NCBI GenBank assembly: GCA_023267415.1
Contig: JAHFNM010000016.1
Location: 1 to 17,362 of the forward strand
Reading direction: 5' to 3'
Source of the DNA: Candidatus Nomurabacteria bacterium
Lineage (GTDB): Bacteria > Patescibacteriota > Minisyncoccia > Phycocordibacterales > UBA9973
Length of the DNA: 17,362 nucleotides
The notes under the pieces: generated by a model
What the model saw: the letters and a program-made list of their open reading frames with translations, nothing else
Databases searched by the model: none
Told to the model about the DNA's origin: nothing
Part shown: piece after piece, positions 6,854 to 12,987 of the stretch
How positions within the stretch are numbered: the first letter of the stretch is position 1
Layout: the number at the start of each line of letters is the position of its first letter
Translations under genes and position numbers: made by a program

Positions 6854-8131
6854 ATGGCTGACCGAGCTCGAATTGAAAATTCCTTTTCACAAAACGTGAA
6901 AGTAGGATGGTATCTCGCCAAGCGCGATATCAAGCAAGCAAACAAATGGACGACGATGCTTATCGTTGCCGTTATGATCTTTACCTTTCTTAATCTGGTC
7001 GTCGTATCCGGCATTCTGGTCGGACTTATTCAGGGTTCGGAGGATGCGCAGAAAAAATATTCCATCGGTGATGTTGTCATCTCCAGTTTTCTCAACCGCT
7101 CCTATATTGAACAGACTCCCGAAGTGGCCAAGATCGTAACGACCATTCCCGGATATAAAGATGAGACAGTTCGCTACGGTGGATCGGTGCGCGTCGAGTC
7201 GAATTACCGTTCCACGCTTCGTCCAGGCGAGACTCGCGACGGCGCAGGTGCCTCGTTCCTTGGGATCGATCCCGTCCAGGAAGAGCAGTTTTCCGGAGTG
7301 TCAAAATTCGTCATTCGCGGCTCGTATCTTACGCCGGCCGATCAAGACAGCGTGCTTATCGGAAAAAACCTGTTGTATGAATTTACTCCGATCGACGCTC
7401 CCGGATTCCAAACACTCAAGGACGTTTCTGTCGGTTCGCGCATTCGCGTGACCTCAGGCAACGTTTCCAAGGAATACTACGTCAAAGGAATCCTTTCTTC
7501 GAAAGTCGACGACTTCGATACTTCCGTCGTCGCGCTTGCGAGTGAAGTCCGCAAGATGACCGGACGCACCGACCTGAATGCTTCAAAGATCGCAATCCAG
7601 CTTGTGCCCGGCACCGATCCGGTTGCAGCCAAGCAGTTCCTGCTCGATTCCGGCGTGGGAAATTACGGACGCGTCCAGACTGCCGATGAAGCGTTCCCAA
7701 AATTCCTTCAGGACATCAAAACCACATTTGCGATATTGGGAAATGCGATCTCAGGCATCGGTCTCATTGTGGCATCGATCACCATTTTTATTGTGATCTT
7801 CGTCAACGCGATCACGCGCCGCAGATTCATCGGTATTCTCAAGGGTATCGGCATCAATCGCAAAGCCATTTTGTATTCGTACATGTTCCAGGCATTCATC
7901 TATGCCATTGCCGGTATTGCCATCGGAATGGTGCTCGTGTTTGCCCTCATTAAGCCAGCTATCGCGGCGCATCCGATCAATTTCCCGTTCTCCGACGGCA
8001 TCCTGGTGGCAACGATGCCCGGCACGCTTTTGCGCGGATTCATCCTGCTTGTCACGACCGTGATCGCGGGATACATTCCGGCAAAGATCGTTATCAAGCA
8101 AAATACGTTATCGGCGATTCTCGGCCGATGA
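6854..8131 (+). CDS. FtsX/MacB-type ABC transporter permease
   Basis: The 425-residue integral membrane protein has the FtsX/MacB plan: one N-terminal helix (about 33-59), a large extracytoplasmic domain (about 60-285), then three helices (about 290-320, 343-371 and 391-410). The cytoplasmic stretch after helix 2 reads ITRRRFIGILKGIGINRKAILYSYMFQ, the coupling segment typical of FtsX-like permeases that undergo mechanotransmission rather than classical transport. It lies between the membrane fusion protein and the ATPase, giving a MacA-MacB-like set with the MacB ATPase and permease as separate chains. It ends in TGA, so TGA is read as stop here. The ATG at 6854 lacks a Shine-Dalgarno and is one of the few starts with C at -1. 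The exported substrate is unknown. Confidence 0.92.
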   Translation: MADRARIENSFSQNVKVGWYLAKRDIKQANKWTTMLIVAVMIFTFLNLVVVSGILVGLIQGSEDAQKKYSIGDVVISSFLNRSYIEQTPEVAKIVTTIPGYKDETVRYGGSVRVESNYRSTLRPGETRDGAGASFLGIDPVQEEQFSGVSKFVIRGSYLTPADQDSVLIGKNLLYEFTPIDAPGFQTLKDVSVGSRIRVTSGNVSKEYYVKGILSSKVDDFDTSVVALASEVRKMTGRTDLNASKIAIQLVPGTDPVAAKQFLLDSGVGNYGRVQTADEAFPKFLQDIKTTFAILGNAISGIGLIVASITIFIVIFVNAITRRRFIGILKGIGINRKAILYSYMFQAFIYAIAGIAIGMVLVFALIKPAIAAHPINFPFSDGILVATMPGTLLRGFILLVTTVIAGYIPAKIVIKQNTLSAILGR

Positions 8132-8137
8132 ATTCCT

Positions 8138-8189
8138 TCCCCTCCTTGTCGAGGAGGGGACAACACGTACTCGTGATGAGGGGTGGTGA
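8138..8189 (+). repeat. REP-like palindromic element between permease and ATPase genes
   Basis: CCCCTCCT (8139-8146), loop TGTCG, AGGAGGGG (8152-8159): a perfect 8-bp stem with no T tail. A small CACG-TACT-CGTG hairpin (about 8165-8176) and a GGGGTGGTG end (8181-8189) follow. This order (CCCCTCCTTGTC..GAGGAGGGG, small hairpin, GGGGTGGT) is how I remember intergenic REP/RAYT-associated repeats in many bacteria. A single copy is seen here and no transposase is in the window. It may also protect the mRNA or tune ATPase expression. Confidence 0.6.
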
Positions 8190-8200
8190 TTAAAAATATT

Positions 8201-8884
8201 ATGATTCAAGCAAAAAATCTTACAAAAATATTCATCTCAGGCGATCAAAGGATCGTAGCACTCAACGAACTTTCTTTTTCTGTGCCGGAAGGACAATTTT
8301 TGGCGGTCACGGGACGATCTGGTTCTGGAAAATCTACGTTGTTGTATCAGCTTGGATTGCTTGATTTACCAACGAGTGGGGAAGTTTTGATCGACAGCGT
8401 CGACATGGTTCCCGTTTCTGAAAATGAGCGTACAATGACTCGCCTCAACGACTTAGGATATATTTTTCAAGACTACGCCATCCTTCCGTCGCTCACCGCA
8501 ATCGAAAACACTGTCGTCCCGCTTCTCATGCAGGGATATTCGACGGAAGAAGCTGAGCAAAAGGCCAAGAAGGCGCTCGAGCGCGTAGGCCTGCTCGATC
8601 GTATGAACAATCTTCCGAGCCAGCTCTCCGGTGGACAGCAGCAGCGCGTGGCCATTGCTCGAGCCATCGGCCACGATCCCAAGATTATCTTTGCCGATGA
8701 GCCGACTGCAAACCTCGATTCCGAAACATCCGACCAGGTCATCCAGACATTCATAGATCTCAATCGCGAAGGGCAGACGATCGTCATGGTCACGCACGAA
8801 CCCGAATACGCCAAGCTCGCCCACCGCACTATCACCATGGCAGATGGGAAGATCGTGAGTGATGTGATGAATCCGCAGAAATAA
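8201..8884 (+). CDS. ABC transporter ATP-binding protein (MacB/LolD class)
   Basis: The 227-residue ATPase drives the adjacent FtsX-type permease. All nucleotide-binding motifs are intact: Walker A GRSGSGKST (38-46), Q-loop Gln90, signature LSGGQ (142-146), Walker B IIFADE (162-167), D-loop NLDSE and switch His199. Spacing and length match the LolD/MacB/FtsE subfamily. I chose the ATG at 8201, because the upstream GTG codons at 8183 and 8186 lie in the REP-like element and the residues they add are not typical of the family. The gap to the permease is 69 nt and holds only that repeat. A strong terminator follows, closing the cluster. Confidence 0.95.
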   Translation: MIQAKNLTKIFISGDQRIVALNELSFSVPEGQFLAVTGRSGSGKSTLLYQLGLLDLPTSGEVLIDSVDMVPVSENERTMTRLNDLGYIFQDYAILPSLTAIENTVVPLLMQGYSTEEAEQKAKKALERVGLLDRMNNLPSQLSGGQQQRVAIARAIGHDPKIIFADEPTANLDSETSDQVIQTFIDLNREGQTIVMVTHEPEYAKLAHRTITMADGKIVSDVMNPQK

Positions 8885-8924
8885 AAAAAGCGCCATCATT
8901 TTACATGATGGCGCCCGTGTTTTT
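8883..8924. terminator. Bidirectional terminator between convergent genes
   Basis: GCGCCATCAT (8890-8899), loop TTTAC, ATGATGGCGC (8905-8914). A7 on the left gives a T7 tail for the minus-strand gene, and a T run at 8920-8924 serves the ABC cluster. Confidence 0.9.
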
Positions 8925-8934
8925 GCCGATAATC

Positions 8935-9270
8935 TTATTTCTTGAAGATCTCGGAGAGTCGTCCTAATAATTCCTTTTCGAGTTTGGCGATCAGCTTTTT
9001 TGATGCCTCGCCTTTGAGGTAGGTGAAGCGATAGGTGAAGGTGCTGGCTGTTCCCGAATTTTTAAAGGATTCGCTCTTTACGAGCTCCTTTTGCAGTTTT
9101 CCCGCTTTGATCAATTTTTTCAGATGTTTGACAGCGTGCGACACGAATTTTTCCTCAGGCATTTCTATGGTATCAAGTGTCAGGCTGCCTGCGTGTCGGT
9201 ATTCATTGTCGCTGTACATACTGGTATGATCCTGATAAATATGTCCGAAAATCAAAAATACTCTTTTCAT
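8935..9270 (-). CDS. Small Lys-rich protein, function unknown
   Basis: From the ATG at 9270 the product has 111 residues and begins MKRVFLIFGHIYQDHTSMYSD. A hydrophobic N-terminal strand precedes a His/Tyr/Asp-rich segment; two Lys-rich amphipathic helices (about 37-63 and 86-111) are separated by a Thr/Phe/Tyr-rich beta-like stretch (GTASTFTYRFTYLKGE). I recognise no family. An upstream ATG at 9300 would add 10 residues but lies inside the -10 of a perfect consensus promoter, so transcripts cannot encode it. Its own terminator and the strong promoter argue that it is real and well expressed. The N-terminal hydrophobic run is too short for a clear signal peptide. Confidence 0.72.
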   Translation of the reverse strand: MKRVFLIFGHIYQDHTSMYSDNEYRHAGSLTLDTIEMPEEKFVSHAVKHLKKLIKAGKLQKELVKSESFKNSGTASTFTYRFTYLKGEASKKLIAKLEKELLGRLSEIFKK

Positions 9271-9298
9271 ACTATGCAGTTTTGGTGAGTTTGAGTAC

Positions 9299-9327
9299 AT
9301 TATATACCATAATATATATTATGTCAA
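9299..9327 (-). promoter_or_regulatory. Perfect consensus promoter for the 111-residue protein gene
   Basis: On the minus strand TTGACA (9327-9322), a 17-nt AT-only-rich spacer, and TATAAT (9304-9299). The predicted start is near 9292, with a leader of about 22 nt to the ATG at 9270. Confidence 0.85.
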
Positions 9328-9348
9328 GTATAAGGGTTAGGAATCTCT

Positions 9349-9357
9349 TGCTATACT
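9349..9357 (+). promoter_or_regulatory. Extended -10 promoter for NUDIX-trmD
   Basis: TATACT (9352-9357) with a TGC extension (9349-9351) and no clear -35. The predicted start is about 10 nt before the ATG at 9374. It is divergent from the consensus promoter at 9299-9327. Confidence 0.5.
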
Positions 9358-9373
9358 CAAACAAGAAAATCAT

Positions 9374-9838
9374 ATGCGCATCACAACCCTCGCCATGTTC
9401 GTCAAAGACGGAAAGATCTTGCTCGGTATGAAAAAGCGAGGCTTTGGCAGAGGCAAGTGGAACGGCTATGGAGGCAAGCTTATGGAAGGAGAATCTCCCG
9501 AACAGGCAGTTGTTCGCGAGATTGAGGAAGAAAGTGGTATTGTTGTTCCGGTTGAAAATCTCAATCATCTTGGAACAATCGATTTCTTCTTTACTGACAA
9601 GCTTGATTGGGATCAGCAAGCCATGATCTATCGCATTGACCAGTGGGAAGGGGAAGCGGTTGAGACGGAGGAAATGAAACCGCAATGGTATACGTTCGAT
9701 GAAATTCCGTACGCTGAGATGTGGGTAGACGACAAACATTGGCTTCCGCATCTTCTTGCGAATGAGTCGTTTACCGCAGAGTTTCATTTTGACGAAGACG
9801 GCAAGAAAATTGCAAAGCAAATCGTAATCAAAAAGTAA
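9374..9838 (+). CDS. NUDIX hydrolase, MTH1-like oxidised purine nucleotide diphosphatase
   Basis: The 154-residue enzyme most likely hydrolyses 8-oxo-dGTP and related oxidised nucleotides, keeping them out of DNA and RNA. The Nudix box is complete: G34, E40 and REIEEESGI (48-56). Outside the box it reads like human MTH1 (NUDT1): KRGFGRGKWNGYGGK (21-35) matches the nucleotide-binding segment, with Asn30 in place of MTH1 Asn33. EMWVDDKHW puts Trp117, Asp119 and Asp120 at the very numbers of the MTH1 base-recognition residues. Length (154 against 156) also fits. It is followed after one base by trmD (TAATATG), so the two are co-transcribed and perhaps translationally coupled. There is no Shine-Dalgarno. 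Confidence 0.93.
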   Translation: MRITTLAMFVKDGKILLGMKKRGFGRGKWNGYGGKLMEGESPEQAVVREIEEESGIVVPVENLNHLGTIDFFFTDKLDWDQQAMIYRIDQWEGEAVETEEMKPQWYTFDEIPYAEMWVDDKHWLPHLLANESFTAEFHFDEDGKKIAKQIVIKK

Positions 9839-9839
9839 T

Positions 9840-10529
9840 ATGAAATTCCATATCATCACATTATTTCCTGAAGCATTCGACTCCTATCTCACGGAGTCTA
9901 TTATTGGTCGTGCCATCAAGGAAAAGCGCATTCAGGTGACTTTTACCAACCCGCGCATGTTTGTTTCGGGAAAATACAAAAAGGTCTGGCCGGATGGCAA
10001 TGTGTCGCGAGTCGTGGATGACAAACCATACGGCGGAGGCCCGGGAATGATCATACGAGCCGAACCGGTTTTGAAGGCAGTGGAATCAGTCACGAAAAAG
10101 ATTGCAAAGCGAAAGAATGCGAAGATCAAAATCGTGAACTTTTCGCCATCTGGTGAAAAGTTTACGACCGCGTACGCCAAGACGTCTGCCAAGAAATATA
10201 CTGACATCATCATGCTCTGCGGACGCTACGAAGGCATTGATGCTCGTGTGGCTAAGATTTTGAAAGCCCAGGATGTTTCCATTGGCGACTATGTGCTCAC
10301 GGGAGGTGAATTGCCCGCGATGGTCCTCATCGATTCGATCTCCCGACAGATCCCCGGTGTGCTCGGCAAATTCGAATCGCTCGAAGAAGAGCGCATCTCA
10401 TCGAGCGAATTTTATACTCGTCCTGAAGTCCTTGAATACAAAAACAAGAAGCACCGCGTGCCAAAAGTACTTCTCTCTGGCGATCCTAAGAAGATCGACG
10501 AATGGAAAAATAGGGCCAAGAAGGAATAA
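9840..10529 (+). CDS. trmD: tRNA (guanine-37-N1)-methyltransferase TrmD
   Basis: TrmD methylates G37 next to the anticodon, using S-adenosylmethionine, and prevents frameshifts. The 229-residue SPOUT enzyme has all landmarks: ITLFPE (6-11), VVDDKPYGGGPGM (58-70), NFSPSGEKF (100-108), and the trefoil-knot SAM site CGRYEGID (127-134) with SIGDYVLTGGELPAM (147-161). Asp165 in LIDSISRQIPGVLG corresponds to the catalytic Asp169 of E. coli. Length is in the family range, although the C-terminal domain is on the short side. It is usually next to rpsP and rimM; here it pairs with a NUDIX gene instead, one base after that gene's stop. No terminator is visible before the following SWIB promoter. Confidence 0.97.
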   Translation: MKFHIITLFPEAFDSYLTESIIGRAIKEKRIQVTFTNPRMFVSGKYKKVWPDGNVSRVVDDKPYGGGPGMIIRAEPVLKAVESVTKKIAKRKNAKIKIVNFSPSGEKFTTAYAKTSAKKYTDIIMLCGRYEGIDARVAKILKAQDVSIGDYVLTGGELPAMVLIDSISRQIPGVLGKFESLEEERISSSEFYTRPEVLEYKNKKHRVPKVLLSGDPKKIDEWKNRAKKE

Positions 10530-10581
10530 CGCCCCTTTTGCCAGTATTGTGTTAAGAACGGCTTTGTTGCAGAATTTAGTG

Positions 10582-10587
10582 TATACT
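10582..10587 (+). promoter_or_regulatory. Candidate -10 for the SWIB gene
   Basis: TATACT, the same hexamer used before khpA, NUDIX and rpoB. No convincing -35 is seen. The leader would be about 60 nt and holds a weak hairpin (about 10617-10641, GGGCTT with AAG-G-CCC, one bulge). Confidence 0.4.
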
Positions 10588-10654
10588 ATAGAATATATAG
10601 GTATTTATTAATCATAGGGGGCTTTGTATGTGAAGGCCCTACCACGTAAAATAT

Positions 10655-10912
10655 ATGGCAGAGAAAAAAACATCAGCGTTTATGAAGCCAATGACTTTGA
10701 GCGCAGAGCTTGAAGCAGTCGTTGGAAAAGGACCAATGCCTCGTTCAGAGGTTGTAAAGGCATTGTGGGTCTACATCAAGAAGCACGATCTTCAAAATCC
10801 TAAGAATAAGCGCAACATCGTGGCTGACGACAAGCTCGTCCCAGTTTTTGGCGGAAAGAAAGAAGTCAGCATGTTCGAAATGACCAAGCTCGTTTCTGCT
10901 CATCTCTCATAA
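10655..10912 (+). CDS. Stand-alone SWIB/MDM2-domain protein
   Basis: The 85-residue protein is a single SWIB domain. It has SAELEAVVGKGPMPRSEVVKALWVYIKKHDLQNPKNKRNIVADDKLVPVF (about residues 16-65) and then MFEMTKLVSAHL, the exact order of the SWIB/MDM2 fold. SWIB domains are best known from eukaryotic chromatin remodellers and from Chlamydia, where they occur alone or fused to topoisomerase I. A role in chromosome compaction or transcription is inferred from those cases. The N-terminus is short and basic. The ATG at 10655 follows AAAATAT, without a Shine-Dalgarno. The gene stands alone between a TATACT promoter and a strong terminator. Confidence 0.93.
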   Translation: MAEKKTSAFMKPMTLSAELEAVVGKGPMPRSEVVKALWVYIKKHDLQNPKNKRNIVADDKLVPVFGGKKEVSMFEMTKLVSAHLS

Positions 10913-10937
10913 CGACAGGTCGTAAGACCGTAAATGT

Positions 10938-10972
10938 AAAAAGACCGCTCGGCTATGCCGAGCGGTCTTTTT
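10938..10972 (+). terminator. Intrinsic terminator after the SWIB gene
   Basis: AAAAAGACCGCTCGGC (10938-10953), loop TAT, GCCGAGCGGTCTTTTT (10957-10972). The perfect 16-bp stem is bidirectional in form. Confidence 0.95.
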
Positions 10973-10984
10973 GCTGCTCAAGCA

Positions 10985-11013
10985 TTGACAAATTCCATAA
11001 ACTTTATAAAGTT
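10985..11013 (+). promoter_or_regulatory. Promoter with embedded palindrome before the 11053 gene
   Basis: TTGACA (10985-10990), 16-nt spacer, TAAAGT (11007-11012). A perfect 14-bp palindrome, AACTTTATAAAGTT (11000-11013), covers the -10 and could be a repressor operator. The leader is about 34 nt. Confidence 0.5.
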
Positions 11014-11052
11014 AAGAAAAACGTATATCTTCACCTCAAAAACGTATGAGCC

Positions 11053-11616
11053 ATGCTAATGAATTCATCAGGTACGATACAGGGATATTTGGCAGAATGT
11101 TCCGCCAACAGGTCCAAGCAAGTTATTTTTAGCAGCAGCCTGCAAGACGCCGCGGTTGGCGTGCAAGAACTGCTTAAGGCCAGTACTGTGCGAGTGAGGA
11201 TAGTGACTCCTTCTTTGCATGAGGATATTTTTTGTTCGGACGCCTTTGTTAAAGGCCTACAGAATCTACTGCTGAAAAAGGTTATGTTGCAGGTTTGTTT
11301 GCAGAAAGAGAAAGTAGGGAAGGCGTTTGGCTCTCGGGCATTTGGCATCTTCCATTATTTTTGCGCCTTATACCCCGATCTCATACAGGTAAAGGCGACT
11401 CCCGCCCAGGTGATAAAGGAAGGGGACTCACAGGTGAGTTTAGTCCTTGGAGACCGCAACATGTACTTTTCTTGTGAATCAGCAAAGGAAAGCCTCATAA
11501 CAAAGGGGTATACCTTTGACTACAACGATGTTCGCGAGTACAGGAACTACGAACGTTTGTTTGGTAAGCTGTTCAATCACGCAAAGGCCGAGAAAGTGGC
11601 CTTATGGAGAAATTAA
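11053..11616 (+). CDS. Protein of unknown function, perhaps a degenerate PLD-like fold
   Basis: The 187-residue soluble protein has no motif I recognise with confidence. Its pattern (VRIVTPS strand, LQNLLLKKVMLQVCLQKE helix-strand, DLIQVKATP, then VSLVLGDRNMYFSCES and a helical end with YERLFGKLFNH) resembles the layout of phospholipase D-like domains, but the HxKxxxxD catalytic motif is absent. If related, it would be a non-catalytic or sensor version. It has its own TTGACA promoter with a palindrome, and its own terminator. Start choice is uncertain: ATG 11053 or ATG 11059, neither with a Shine-Dalgarno. Codon use (ATA, AGG and TTA present) differs from rpoB and typA, as expected for an accessory or weakly expressed gene. 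Confidence 0.7.
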   Translation: MLMNSSGTIQGYLAECSANRSKQVIFSSSLQDAAVGVQELLKASTVRVRIVTPSLHEDIFCSDAFVKGLQNLLLKKVMLQVCLQKEKVGKAFGSRAFGIFHYFCALYPDLIQVKATPAQVIKEGDSQVSLVLGDRNMYFSCESAKESLITKGYTFDYNDVREYRNYERLFGKLFNHAKAEKVALWRN

Positions 11617-11632
11617 AAAGAGATAAAAGAGT

Positions 11633-11663
11633 AAAACCGACCATTTTGATGGTTGGTTTTTTT
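11633..11663 (+). terminator. Intrinsic terminator after the 11053 gene
   Basis: AAAACCGACCAT (11633-11644), loop TTTG, ATGGTTGGTTTT (11649-11660) with one G-T wobble, then more T. Confidence 0.88.
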
Positions 11664-11665
11664 AT

Positions 11666-11693
11666 TTGCATTCTGTTGATGTAGGAGTAAAAT
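11666..11693 (+). promoter_or_regulatory. Candidate promoter for the VOC gene, plus a possible Shine-Dalgarno
   Basis: TTGCAT (11666-11671), 16-nt spacer, TAAAAT (11688-11693); the predicted start is at or near the ATG at 11700. An AGGAG at 11683-11687 is the best Shine-Dalgarno match before any gene here, 12 nt before ATG 11700 and 6 nt before a TTG at 11694. The promoter and the Shine-Dalgarno cannot both be right: if this promoter is used, AGGAG is not transcribed. Confidence 0.4.
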
Positions 11694-11699
11694 TTGAAT

Positions 11700-12164
11700 A
11701 TGAAAAAAATCACACCATTCCTTTGGTTCGACAAAAACATGAAGGAAATTACGGATTATTATCTTTCAATCTTTCCTGATGCAAAATTGCACACCGGTGG
11801 TGAGCTTTCGGATACGCCTTCGGGAAATGTGGAAATGGCAATGCTCGAGATTTTTGGACAGGAACTTCGTCTCATGACGGCCGGTCCAATGTTCAAATTC
11901 AACGAGGCAATTTCATTCGTGATTGATTGTGAGGATCAAGCTGAGGTTGATTATTACTGGAATGCCCTCACGACAAATGGGGGACAGGAAGGTCAATGTG
12001 GCTGGTGCAAAGACAAGTACGGACTCTCATGGCAAATCGTCCCGACCGCGATGGAAAAGATGATGGCAAGCGGAGACAAAGAAAAAATCGGCCGTGTAAC
12101 CCAAGCATTTCTCAAGATGAAGAAGTTTGATATCAAAACCTTGGAAGAGGAATTTGAGAAATAA
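11700..12164 (+). CDS. VOC-superfamily protein, PhnB / 3-dmu-9_3-mt domain type
   Basis: The 154-residue protein belongs to the PhnB-like branch of the vicinal oxygen chelate superfamily. Signatures are ITPFLWFDKNMKEITDYYLSIFPDAK at the start, ISFVIDCEDQAEVDYYWNALTTNGG in the middle, and QCGWCKDKYGLSWQIVPTAM before the C-terminal helices. Proteins of this type are often labelled 3-demethylubiquinone-9 3-methyltransferase, but that label is unreliable, and quinone synthesis is not expected in this kind of genome. The substrate is unknown. I chose the ATG at 11700 over an in-frame TTG at 11694 because family members begin M-x-K-I-x-PFLWF. It is convergent with the minus-strand gene at 12261. 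Confidence 0.92.
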   Translation: MKKITPFLWFDKNMKEITDYYLSIFPDAKLHTGGELSDTPSGNVEMAMLEIFGQELRLMTAGPMFKFNEAISFVIDCEDQAEVDYYWNALTTNGGQEGQCGWCKDKYGLSWQIVPTAMEKMMASGDKEKIGRVTQAFLKMKKFDIKTLEEEFEK

Positions 12165-12169
12165 AAATT

Positions 12170-12186
12170 CCCCACGATGTGTGGGG
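12170..12186. terminator. Hairpin downstream of the VOC gene
   Basis: CCCCAC (12170-12175), loop GATGT, GTGGGG (12181-12186). The flanking A-rich left side would give a T-rich tail only for minus-strand transcription. Confidence 0.55.
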
Positions 12187-12197
12187 GATAAAAATAA

Positions 12198-12231
12198 AAC
12201 AGACTGAATGAAAATTTTCATTCAGTCTGTT
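12198..12231. terminator. 34-bp perfect palindrome between convergent genes
   Basis: The left arm 12198-12214 (AACAGACTGAATGAAAA) is the exact reverse complement of the right arm 12215-12231 with no spacer. For the minus-strand gene it is followed by a T-rich tail (complement of 12187-12197), so it is likely that gene's terminator; it would also slow plus-strand transcripts. Confidence 0.8.
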
Positions 12232-12260
12232 GGTTATTCATTAGCTTTGCATTTATCAAA

Positions 12261-12827
12261 CTATTTTTTGCTCGCGAAACACATTTTAATGCGGCTCATT
12301 CTCTCCTCGTTTACTGAGGCACGCTTCGGGTTGTATGTTTTTGAGACAGTCTCGCAGAGTATATTGAATGTATCCCGAATCGCCGTAAAAAGCTTCGATC
12401 TTTCCTCCATTGGTATTGTTGCATCGATCTGTGAAAATTCTTCGAGCATCTCCATTTGAGGATTCATCATACCTGCCGTGTGGATATTTTGATTAAGAAT
12501 GAGGAATCCCGTTAGATGTATTTCCCCGGTTGATAGCAATTCAAGTTTCAAATAGGAATCCTTGAGATGGTGGTTGATTTCAAGATGTTTTGAAACAAAA
12601 CCTATTCTTGCTACAAACAATAGTTCATTGTCAGCATATATGTCTTCAAGAATTGACTCAGAGTCATATTTCACCCAATAGCCCACCAATGTATTGTCGG
12701 AAAGGGAATAGACTTTGATTTTTGTTCCCACGACATGATTCTTTATTATGCGAAGGAGTGCTTTGATCCTGTTTTCATATGACAGAAATTCAAGCCAAGT
12801 AAGTGGTTGGTTATTCATAACATTCAT
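12261..12827 (-). CDS. Protein of unknown function, 188 residues
   Basis: This is a soluble, mixed alpha/beta protein. The N-terminal half (WLEFLSYENRIKALLRIIKNHVVGTKIKVYSLSDNTLVGYWVKYDSE in pieces of helix and strand) is followed by beta-rich segments (LKLELLSTGEIHLTGFLIL) and a helical, Met/Lys-rich C-terminus (EERSKLFTAIRDTFNILCETVSKTYNPKRASVNEERMSRIKM). I recognise no family and see no membrane segment or signal peptide. The open frame runs from ATG 12827, with an alternative at ATG 12818. The second has T at -1, as most starts here do, and may be the true start. A good consensus promoter upstream and a palindromic terminator downstream support a real gene. Its AT-richer composition sets it apart from rpoB next door. 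Confidence 0.72.
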   Translation of the reverse strand: MNVMNNQPLTWLEFLSYENRIKALLRIIKNHVVGTKIKVYSLSDNTLVGYWVKYDSESILEDIYADNELLFVARIGFVSKHLEINHHLKDSYLKLELLSTGEIHLTGFLILNQNIHTAGMMNPQMEMLEEFSQIDATIPMEERSKLFTAIRDTFNILCETVSKTYNPKRASVNEERMSRIKMCFASKK

Positions 12828-12864
12828 TTTTTAACGTGGCGCCCTCGGGGCAATGTTTTTCTTC

Positions 12865-12893
12865 ATATTAATACATAAATATAAGAGTGTCAA
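12865..12893 (-). promoter_or_regulatory. Promoter for the 188-residue protein gene
   Basis: On the minus strand TTGACA (12893-12888), 17-nt spacer, TAATAT (12870-12865). The predicted leader is about 30 nt and contains a small GCCC-CGA-GGGC hairpin. Confidence 0.65.
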
Positions 12894-12987
12894 TAATTAT
12901 CAAATTTGTCTCTTAATGAGGGAAGGGGAATAATAGCCCATTTTTCCATCCACTAAAGGGACGCCGGTATGAGCACATTCTTGTTGC

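Noticed and set aside
8183..8200. GTG start for the ABC ATPase
   Set aside because: It lies in the REP-like element and adds residues not typical of the family; ATG 8201 gives the normal N-terminus.
12828..12987. A small gene in the gap before the rpoB promoter
   Set aside because: Apart from the minus-strand promoter and a short hairpin, no frame has a credible start, length or composition.
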